DNA of 64,000 bases from Aradus depressus (taxonomy: Eukaryota > Arthropoda > Insecta > Hemiptera > Aradidae), in contig OY759227.1 of NCBI GenBank assembly GCA_963662175.1, positions 9,828,501 to 9,892,500 on the forward strand, read 5' to 3'. This document shows positions 54,603-63,088 of the stretch, piece after piece; position 1 is the first letter of the stretch, and each line of letters starts with the position of its first letter. Under the pieces are notes generated by a model. It was given only the letters and a program-made list of their open reading frames with translations, was not told the DNA's origin and made no database searches. A program made the position numbers and the translations under genes.

Positions 54603-55494
54603 AGGAGTATTTAGAAATCGTCGGAAACATTTTTGTTGGGAACGATGTTCGGAAAGAAAAAATGGTTCCAATTCTGCTGGGAAGCATTGGGAAAGAAACG
54701 TATTCGTGGCTCAGGACAGCATGTGAGCCTGTCAAACCTGCCAGTATGGACTACAGCACGTTGGTGAGGCTATTAATAAATCAGTTTCGTCCTAAAACTG
54801 TGGAAATTGCGGAGCGTTTCAGACTGTAAGCAGGATGTAGGTTAGTCCGTTAATACCTTTTATTACAGACTCAAAAGTAAATCACGTTACTGCAACTACG
54901 GGAACTATTTGGATGTGACTCTGAGGGACCTTCTGGTAATAGGGTTAAATTCGGTGCACATTCAGTCCAGGCTGTTGACCGAACCCGATTTAACCTTGCA
55001 GAAAGCTCTGGACATAGCCACGTCCTTAGAGTCCGCCCTGGAGGAAGCTTCGGTGTTGAAGAACAATAAGGTGAGTGGACTACATGCATTACGCACAGGT
55101 ACTCTAGATAAGAAAGGTAGCGGATATAAGGACAACAAAGCTAATTTAGTTTGTTATTGTTGCGGAAAAAAGGGACATATCAAGACGGACTGTCCATATA
55201 AAAATAGTAAATGCAGTAAGTGTGGACGTAAGGGACATCTTCGCAAAGTTTGTAGAGCCAAAATTAGAGTGAATGAGGTACGTGAGGAGTCAAGTGACAG
55301 TGACCACACGGATAATGAGGTGTGTTATCAAGAGGTAAACCGTGGCCGGCTGAATAAGATATCGCAAAGCAAGCCTATGTTGTTGCCAGTTACCATCAAC
55401 GGGAAGCGTGTCGATATAGAGGTGGACACCGGGGCGGCTTTGAGTGTGATGAGTGTAGGCGAGGTCAAGAAGCTGATGAAGCAACACAATTGAT
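54603..55494 (+). pseudogene. Gypsy gag and protease
   Basis: Gag continues with EEYLEIVGNIFVGNDVRKEK and a capsid-like YSWLRTACEPVKP, then two CCHC knuckles (CYCCGKKGHIKTDC, CSKCGRKGHLRKVC) near 55,150-55,260, and the aspartic protease motif VDTGAALSVMS near 55,425. A 34-bp insertion at 54,824-54,857 introduces a TAA and breaks the frame; the same insertion exists in the inverted copy. After the protease the frame stops at 55,494 and reverse transcriptase is missing, replaced by integrase about 50 bp later. Confidence 0.9.
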
Positions 55495-55509
55495 TATAGG
55501 GACTATTTA

Positions 55510-56621
55510 AGTATCAAGAAATTTTCAAAGGTTTTTGATGTTTCTTTGGGTAAGGTTGTTGGCCTGAAAGAAAAACCATCGTTAAAAGAAGAAGCTGTGA
55601 AAACATGCGACGGGTGCCAGCTGGATCAAAGAGAGCTGGATAAAGTCACAGTTCATCCATGGGAGTGGCCGCAGGGACCGTGGCAGCGGCTACATATAGA
55701 TTATTCTGGGCCGTTTATGGGAACATCATTCTTAGTGGTAATAGATGCCTACTCAAAGTGGCCAGAAGTTTTCAAGATGAGTTCCTCAACCTCCGACTCC
55801 ACGGTAAGTGTACTAAGGTCTCTTTTTGCAAGGTTCCTGAACAAGTTGTCACGGACAACGGGTCACAGTTTGCAGGGGCCGAATTTGAACAATTCATGAG
55901 GAGAAATAATATCTTGCACCTCAAATCCGCTTCATATCTTTCGGCGACGAACGGACAAGTGGAGCGATTTATGCAGACTCTCAAACGAAGCCTACGGGCC
56001 ATGAGGAACCAGGGAGGAGCGTTGCAGAAGAAAATAGATATATTTTTACTGAGCTATCGCGATACCCCTCACAGTACTACCGGACAGGCTCCTAGCGAGT
56101 TGCTGATGGGGCGACTGGTTCGCACTCGGCTGGATACCATGCGGGAGAGTGTGAGGTCTAAAGTCGGTAAGAAGCAAGAGGCCGTGGGACTAGCTGTGAA
56201 GAAAGAAACGGGATTCAAAGAAGGGGACACGGTATTGGTCCGGTCATACAACGACTCGGCCAAGTGGAAACGAGGAGTTGTAAAAATGAAGTTGGGCCAA
56301 AGACATTATGAAGTGGAGGTGGATGGTGCCATTTGGAAGAGGCACACTGATCAGCTCCAGTCGGATCGAGGCAGGGCTGACTCTCTGAGCAGACCTCCTG
56401 AGATGTTGATGGAGTCGAGCACTTCAAGGACTGGATCTCTGGGGTTGCCAGCAGCTCAGGATGACGTGGGTTCTGAAGCCTGCAGAGAGGAGCGGACTGA
56501 GGTGCCGCAAGCAACCAGGTGCAGCACCAGAGTCCGGCATCCGCCTAGCAGACTGACATACGTCAGGCCTGGAGTACAAATAGGCCGGCTGTCATCAGCG
56601 CTGCTGGGGAAGAGTTGTTAG
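55510..56621 (+). pseudogene. Gypsy integrase with frameshift
   Basis: Two frames (55,546-55,830 and 55,830-56,621) together give the zinc-domain end (CDGCQLDQRELDK), the core with HIDYSGPF, TDNGSQFAG and TNGQVERFMQ as the three acidic positions, and a C-terminal GDTVLVRSYND segment. The tail reads HPPSRLTYVRPG near the LTR. A one-base loss near 55,830 splits the core. The stop TAG lies in the first bases of the 3' LTR. The internal deletion of reverse transcriptase and RNase H makes this copy non-autonomous. Confidence 0.9.
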
Positions 56622-56765
56622 GACATTGATGTTTATTAAAACATCTGTTATTATTATTATGTTGGACTTGTATATTATACATATGTTATTAAATCAGTCT
56701 CAGTTTTAGAAATGTAAAATAAAGTGAAATATGTTTTGCAATGTTGTCGTACTAATTTTTTAACA
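56616..56765 (+). repeat. Gypsy LTR, 3' copy (150 bp)
   Basis: Ends TG/CA, virtually identical to the copy at 51,257-51,405. The last base of the integrase stop codon overlaps its start. Confidence 0.92.
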
Positions 56766-57078
56766 TAAGCCAATGTTGCTGAGTTCCAGCAAGAGCTCGT
56801 CGACAACCAAACACCACAATATAGGTGATAATACCCTTCCCTGCGGACACCCGGCTGCTGGCACTGCCCTCAACCTGCTCAGTCCCAAAGTTGTGTTTAT
56901 AATTTTGCCTTTCAGCCTGTTCTCAATCCATCGGCATATGATGTAGTCGCTTCCACGCTTTCGGACAAAATTTGTTATTGTTGATACCGATGTATTTTCA
57001 AAAGCTTCCTCGATGTCAAGAAAGGCTCCCAAGGCAAATTCCTTGTTTAGTAGAGTTCTCTCTATTTTCTGTGTCAAC
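56766..57078 (-). pseudogene. LINE reverse transcriptase fragment, copy 2
   Basis: Identical in sequence to 51,406-51,718 as far as read. It encodes motif A (GAFLDIEEAFEN) and motif B (GCPQGRVLSPILW). It is closed on its right by another LTR at 57,085. Confidence 0.85.
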
Positions 57079-57084
57079 AAGAGT

Positions 57085-57233
57085 TGTTAGGACATTGATG
57101 TTTATTAAAACATCTGTTATTATTATTATGTTGGACTTGTATATTATACATGTGTTATAAAATCAGTCTCAGTTTAGAAATGTAAAATAAAGGAAAATAT
57201 GTTGTGTTATTTTGTCGTACTAATTTCTTAACA
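57085..57233 (+). repeat. Gypsy LTR, copy next to the palindrome
   Basis: TGTTAGGACATTG...TTTCTTAACA. Its CA end at 57,233 is directly followed by palindrome sequence, so this is the right boundary of the inserted block. Confidence 0.92.
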
Positions 57234-57642
57234 CATACCTCAGAGAAACCGCATTGCTATACGACCTCCATACCTCAGTGGAACCACATTGCTATACGTG
57301 GAAAATTATGAGAGAACAATGTGATGAATCAGTATAAAGAAGATATTAATATAGTAAGGATGACATGAAAAAATTTTGAGATGAGGGGCGATCGAAAATG
57401 AGCGAAAAGGCTAGAAACCGCTGAACCTTGGTTCTGCTAATAGAACACGCCCGGAGATTTATATACCGAGATTATCACCTCATTGACCAACCATGTCACA
57501 ATGGTCGCGGGGTTAGCGTATCGGCCTCTCAAGTCAAAGTAGACGGGTTCGATCCCCGTAAGTACAATTTATTTTTTTTATTAAGAAGCCGCACTAAATA
57601 AATATTAATTTACATTCTAGACGCTTGGGAGCGCTAGTGTTT
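57234..57642 (-). repeat. Outer end of the palindrome's right arm, partly duplicated
   Basis: Positions 57,234-57,456 repeat 50,905-51,134. From 57,457 the sequence continues as the mirror of 41,930-42,115. The inserted block is therefore flanked by a direct duplication of about 225 bp. Confidence 0.85.
57456..57637 (+). ncRNA. tRNA-like/hairpin module M1, right copy
   Basis: TTTATATACC (57,458-57,466), tRNA-like sequence 57,500-57,568 with B box GGTTCGATCCC at 57,546-57,556, T-run at 57,570-57,579 and hairpin 57,617-57,637. The copy in the left arm is at 41,934-42,115. Confidence 0.5.
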
Positions 57643-57763
57643 ATTACTACGCAAATTATAGACTATACTGGTTTATATGAAGATGGCCGATGTAGTGAGA
57701 AGTGATTATTTCACAGGTTGTCAAATAAAATGTAGTATGACCTTTCACAGATTTTTTTTAGAA

Positions 57764-57806
57764 GTAGCTAGGCTTTCGAGGTTTCCCTCATCATCAGGCA
57801 GTCTAC
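57764..57806 (-). ncRNA. Hammerhead-ribozyme-like motif 1
   Basis: The minus strand reads CTGATGA, then TGAGG GAAA CCTC (a 4-bp stem II with GAAA loop), then GAAA, the three conserved core elements in correct order and spacing. Stem III would be minimal (GC CTA GC), as is usual in Penelope-like elements. GTAG and CTAC at the ends can pair as part of stem I. Activity is not shown. Confidence 0.5.
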
Positions 57807-58037
57807 AAAAGAAACTGTCCTTAATATAATATAAAGGCAACAAAGATAAATATATTAAATTGAAAAAAGTTAAAAAAAAATTAAAATAACCATACCTGAT
57901 AAAAAATTAAAAAACAATTTTAAACATTTTTTTAATTAAAACTAAATAATTTTATAATAAAAATAGATAAATAATCTAAAAACTTTAACAATTTAAGATA
58001 TCATGGATGCTGGTTTATGTATGTTTAGATTCACCAC

Positions 58038-58065
58038 CTGATGATCTCGGCTTGACTGACGAAAC
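58038..58065 (+). ncRNA. Hammerhead-ribozyme-like motif 2, degenerate
   Basis: The plus strand reads CTGATGA, then TCTCGG CTTGA CTGAC (a weak stem II), then GAAAC. The core elements are there, but stem II contains a G-T pair and unpaired bases, so this is less convincing. Confidence 0.35.
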
Positions 58066-58184
58066 TAATATCAAATTATTGCTAAATGTATCCGTTTTAA
58101 TTTACTAGGTCAATGATGCGCGCTACGCGAATTTTAATTCAAATTTTTAAGGTTAAACTACAGTATTTACAGTATTTTAGCTTA

Positions 58185-58354
58185 AAATTTCTTTAAATAC
58201 GTAATTTTTCACTTTGTGATTCTTTTTACTACTATCAATATGAATTTTTAACCCACTTTTCGAACTATAATAATTGAATAAAGTGGGTTAAAAATTCATA
58301 TTGATAGTAGTAAAAAGAATCACAAAGTAAAAAATTACGTATTTAAAGAAATTT
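58185..58354. repeat. Hairpin with 75-bp arms and 20-base loop
   Basis: Arms 58,185-58,259 and 58,280-58,354 are complementary with one mismatch. The right arm ends exactly where truncated gag sequence (58,355) begins. Such a structure suggests a foldback element or a breakpoint created by hairpin-primed synthesis. Confidence 0.95.
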
Positions 58355-59222
58355 GATGGTAACTGGCAACAACATAGGCTTGCTTTGCGATATCTTATTC
58401 AGCCGGCCACGGTTTACCTCTTGACAACACACCTCATTATCCTTGTGGTCACTGTCACTTGACTCCTCACGTACCTCATTCACTCTAATTTTGGCTCTAC
58501 AAACTTTGCGAAGATGTCCCTTACGTCCACACTTACTGCATTTACTATTTTTATATGGACAGTCCGTCTTGATATGTCCCTTTTTTCCGCAACAATAACA
58601 AACTAAATTAGCTTTGTTGTCCTTATATCCGCTACCTTTCTTATCTAGAGTACCTGTGCGTAATGCATGTAGTCCACTCACCTTATTGTTCTTCAACACC
58701 GAAGCTTCCTCCAGGGCGGACTCTAAGGACGTGGCTATGTCCAGAGCTTTCTGCAAGGTTAAATCGGGTTCGGTCAACAGCCTGGACTGAATGTGCACCG
58801 AATTTAACCCTATTACCAGAAGGTCCCTCAGAGTCACATCCAAATAGTTCCCGTAGTTGCAGTAACGTGATTTACTTTTGAATCTGTAATAAAAGGTATT
58901 AACGGACTAACCTACATCCTGCTTACAGTCTGAAACGCTCCGCAATTTCCACAGTTTTAGGACGAAACTGATTTATTAATAGCCTCACCAACGTGCTGTA
59001 GTCCATACTGGCAGGTTTGACAGGCTCACATGCTGTCCTGAGCCACGAATACGTTTCTTTCCCAATGCTTCCCAGCAGAATTGGAACCATTTTTTCTTTC
59101 CGAACATCGTTCCCAACAAAAATGTTTCCGACGATTTCTAAATACTCCTCAATATCGTCAGTATTTTTGTTAAATGTTTCCAATTTCCCGGCAAACATTT
59201 TAAACTTTTCCTCGTTCGCCAA
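58355..59222 (-). pseudogene. Gypsy gag, inverted copy without repeat B
   Basis: From 59,222 the minus strand encodes ANEEKFKMFAGKLETFNKN, continuing without the 1.8-kb insertion, then the capsid, the 34-bp frame-breaking insert, and both zinc knuckles, ending at the start of the protease (VTI). It is nearly identical to 52,691-55,395. The frame at 59,222 has TTG rather than ATG; the first ATG codes for MFAGK. Confidence 0.92.
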
Positions 59223-59223
59223 T

Positions 59224-59372
59224 TGTTATAAAATTAGAACGACAAATTGCACATCATGTTTCATTTTTATTTTACATTTTAGAACTGAACTAATATTTAT
59301 AACATATGTTATTTTACAAATCCAACATAATAATAATAACAGATGTTGTTAATATACATCAATGTCCTAACA
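59224..59372 (-). repeat. Gypsy LTR, inverted copy
   Basis: The plus strand reads TGTTATAAAATTAG...GTCCTAACA, the mirror of 52,539-52,688 with one base less. Confidence 0.92.
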
Positions 59373-60238
59373 AGATTGACACACCAGACCACTGGTCTTT
59401 AAAACCACGAGTCCCAGGGTGACCCCCCCGGGTCCCTTTAAGTCCTTCCTAACAGTAGTGGCACTACTAGATCAGCATAGGGGGCTTTAACTGGCGCAAG
59501 TTCGGCCATTTGACCCTACTAATCCCGACGTCTAAAAGAATGTCATCAGCAATTTAATTTCAAACTTCTCTAATTAATATTACCCTTCGTTAGTTCCTAT
59601 TCCTAAAGTTATATAATGTGCTCCTATAACTCTTCCCATTCTCATCTACTCTCCCTATAAAAAAAAATTTACGTAGAAAAACATGTTACTCAAAGTAATA
59701 AATAAAATTGTCTAAATAATAGAATTTATAATAACAAAAATTTAATAACCTATGCATACATACAATTTATAAAATATATTATCCTTTCAAGGCTTCTATA
59801 CAGTTTCATTCAAAATCAGCTGTCTGTATATGTTTCAATTTGCATTTAATTCATTATTACCAAGTAAGTCTCAAATAAATAATTTGTATATATTAAATTT
59901 AATCCCTAAATATAATTCTAGATTAATTTTATACTGAACCTAACATATAATCTAATCCTAAAAAAAAAAGTCCTAATTAAATTCAGCGCAGAACTATACC
60001 AAATTCATCCATACTCTTCATGTACCAAAATTCTCTCATTCAAAAAATACATTTATCATCTATACTATTATATTAGTCCAATGTCACTTCGTCATATTTT
60101 AAATTAATCCTAATTCTGTCATGTTAGTCTGTCAGTCATTTCCTCAAACTCATCCGAGTTGCAAAAAAAAATTAAGTAAATCCTGTGAATTGGCTCTACA
60201 TGAGTTGACACAGAAAATTGAGAGAACTCTACTAAATT
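59373..60238 (-). repeat. Arm B of the second inverted repeat
   Basis: Mirror of 51,686-52,538. Its outer 120 bp (60,119-60,238) is the start of the LINE reverse transcriptase fragment, joined there to Polinton polymerase sequence. Confidence 0.8.
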
Positions 60239-62153
60239 TGGAGGCTGGTAGCGCAAATTACAGGTCTGATGTGCTGCCCCCCTAAATTCACCGGTAATAT
60301 GACAGTGGTCACGCACCCGTATGTCTGTGTCAAGAAAATGTTTGTTACACATGTAACAATCGGTACATGAATCAAACGCCACTTGTTGGACACTAGACAA
60401 ATGGAGCATCGGTGTTTTTAAGTTATATATTTTTGAAATTTTGAGAGCTAACGATTTTACATAAAGAAGGAATTTCTTTGGAGCGTTAGGACCAGGGTAT
60501 AGATACGGTTCTAAAGGTAGATTATACTGTTTTGCGACATTTAGGAGAGAGTCAGGAAACTTTAAATAACAACAGAAAGACATAGCTTCATGTTTTTGAT
60601 ATGGGACAGTGAACGATGAAGCAGGATTTGGATTACAATGGTCGATTGGTTCTAAAATGCATTCGAAATCATAGTATATTACAAATGCGGTTCGGATACC
60701 ACGTTCAACGTGTTCAAATTTAACAAACGGTCTCTTTGTAGGCATTTCAACTCGAACCGCGGCTTTCTTATCATATAATTGCTTATGTACCTCCATCCTA
60801 TAAACCCCCTGATTACTAATGGTTTAGTGCTGAAAGCATCGTTCACAAATTATAATTTTTTTTTCATGTTTACTAATTTGTGACCCTACAAGTTTTTCGA
60901 AATTTTTAATGTAAACATAATGCTGCTTAACACCATTATCCAAGAGCAACAGATCGAAATGATTAGGTTTCTCAGTTTCAGCTATTTTTGGAGGGTAGAC
61001 ATTTCCATACTTCTCATCCAGACCAAAAACATTTACGGAAATATTATTTGATTTTTCAAATTTTTTAATGTCATTGAGCGGAGTCGGGAAAGAAATGTCA
61101 GAGAAGTCGTAGCGATGTTCTAAATTTGTATAGTTACTAACGCGATGTGGGTTATGTTCAACAAGTTTAGCCAGTACAGAATACTGAAAACAACGTTGAT
61201 CGGTGTTTTTAACATTAATGCACGCTTTCCGGGCTTCAATCTTTTTAGGGAGCGGGATAAACGTACTTCCGCGAAGCGGTTTATACTTACTAAGGCGAAG
61301 CCTAAGCCCCTGAACGGTATGAAGTGTCCAGCCCGATTTCTTCAACTGAGTCTCAGACAGTTCTTTTAATACTTTTTGAAATTCTTTATCTAGTAATGTA
61401 TGTATGTCAGTCTCAGCTACAACTACTGAATTTTTCGTTTTAAACGCCGCATCTAGCTCTTCATTATGTATGTTAGTCATTACTGCATCTACAAATATAT
61501 TGAAAACATAGGGACCAGTTCGGTCGAATTCACTTTTTATCAGATTGTGTAATTTATCCCTAATTGACTCCAAAAATATATTCATGTCAAGATTCTCATC
61601 TGAACGTATAAAATATGATCTAAGGCGGTTCTGAAAAGCAGACTCATATTGGTTAATGTGTATTTGCCCCTGTGGTAACGCCAATAATGTTTGCTTATTT
61701 GGTTCCCCCCTCATACGTTTTACCGGTGGCTCGTCACACACACTTTTATGTGCGTGTAAATTAAAGGGATAAGTAAACACTGTATTGCAGTGTTTACAAT
61801 ATCCAACAAAAAGAACGCCGCCTATCTCCTCATGTCTTAACAAATTATTACTTTTATCAAAACTGACTCCACATTTACTACACACCTTTGAACGTCCAGC
61901 AGGCGAAGAGTGACACATAGTAACAAGTTGAGTGCACTCAGCAGATGTTTGAAATGATGTAGCGCAGTAAGGACAGATCCTAGAGGCCAGCTGTAAAAAG
62001 GTTTCAGAGCATTTGACCTCATGACGATGTTTACTGTCGGGGCGTGAGAAGGGTCGTTCGCAGTAGCTGCATAGGTGAGTAACACCACAGTTTCTCTCGT
62101 GTCTTCTGACAGATCTCAGATTGTTGACGGACCGGTTGCACTTTGAACAGTTC
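60239..62153 (-). CDS. Polinton PolB copy 3 with zinc-finger N-terminus, one in-frame stop, truncated
   Basis: From about 62,153 the minus strand keeps one frame through a series of fingers (CSKC...RHERNC, CSYC...RHEVKC, CPYC, CSKC...RHEE, CKHC...HAHKSVC), a linker with SYFIRSDENLDM, RPLRG-type RGSTFIPLPKK, KACINVKNTDQRCFQYSVLA, FPTPLNDIKKFEK and DLLLLDNG. A single TAA (60,824-60,826) follows and, in the same frame, the exonuclease with YYDFECIL and RVRDHCHITGEFRGAA. Sequence before 62,154 reads TTTCAG, a likely 3' splice site, so an upstream exon is probable. At 60,239 polymerase sequence ends in a junction with LINE DNA. Product: N-terminal half of a protein-primed DNA polymerase. Confidence 0.85.
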
Positions 62154-62156
62154 CTG

Positions 62157-63088
62157 AAATTATAACATAATATATAATTGTTATAATATTTGATAATATA
62201 GCCGGGTTGGCGTTAAAGGTTATATATTGTAGCGATCCATATTGATCTCTACAATATAAAATAAAAAAAAATATAAACGAAATAATATTGTTACGCGGAT
62301 ATCTCAGAGGTTATATAAGGCTATCAAATCGATTGTTGCAATGATCGAGTTGTATTTTTTAAGTTTAATAATGTCATTCGATTCTATTGATATTTTTATA
62401 TAGAAATGAAATTCTAAAGTATAAACATGTTAGAAATTAAGAATGTAAGTAGAGGAACATTGTGCGTTGAGGAATGAGGAGGTCTTTTTGTACCCCCCTC
62501 GCCTGTGTGAGATCGCAAAACGCCTCCCACTCCTATTCTCCTCTTTGTCTATGGGTCTCTGTCTTTATCGTCATCTCTGTTCATGCACCTCGTTGTCTAG
62601 TTAATATATGATAATTGTTCGTACTACAGAAACTAAACTTTTTTGGATTTGATCTGTTTTTGATGAGTAGCATATCATTGGAAAGGTCTTTTTATGACGA
62701 GTTCAGGGAAGTTTGATTTGAATAAAAAAGATGAATTGGTGAGATGTAAATGAAGGATAAAGATTTTCTTTCATTACTTGGTATGGAGGTAATAAAATTC
62801 ATGATCCTCAAGGGAGAAATAGCAATGTGTTCCTCCTTGTCTTAATTGCTTACACTTCAAAAACGTAACTTTCATGGAACTGATCTGATTTTGGTAATTC
62901 ACATATCACTGGAAAGGTCTTTTCAAGACGAACACAGTGATATGAAATTTGAATTAAACAAATGAAGTCTATGGTTTTTCATAGATAGGACTGTGGACAA
63001 AATAATTTACATATAAAAAAAATGTAGGTATATAATCTGGAATGTGAAATAAAAAAAACTAAAAAATAAAAAAACGTATTTATTGAAA
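62157..63088. other. Intergenic stretch between PolB and integrase, LTR-like start
   Basis: TGTAGCGATCCATATTGATC followed by TCTACA at 62,229 looks like the terminal hairpin of the TGTAA-type LTRs, though no matching end is visible. Near 62,650-62,720 and 62,880-62,960 a phrase (ATATCAnTGGAAAGGTCTTTT) is repeated, and part of it matches 27,895-28,010 in reverse. No gene is supported. Confidence 0.45.

Larger units (their letters stand above)
57643..58184. other. AT-rich stretch with two hammerhead-like motifs
   Basis: No coding frame is present. Two hammerhead-ribozyme-like cores (minus at 57,774-57,797, plus at 58,038-58,065) suggest a remnant of a Penelope-like element or retrozyme. I find no reverse transcriptase. 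Confidence 0.5.

Noticed and set aside
57500..57568. Functional tRNA gene
   Set aside because: T arm and B box are good, but the anticodon stem and acceptor stem do not pair. I keep it as a tRNA-like module only.
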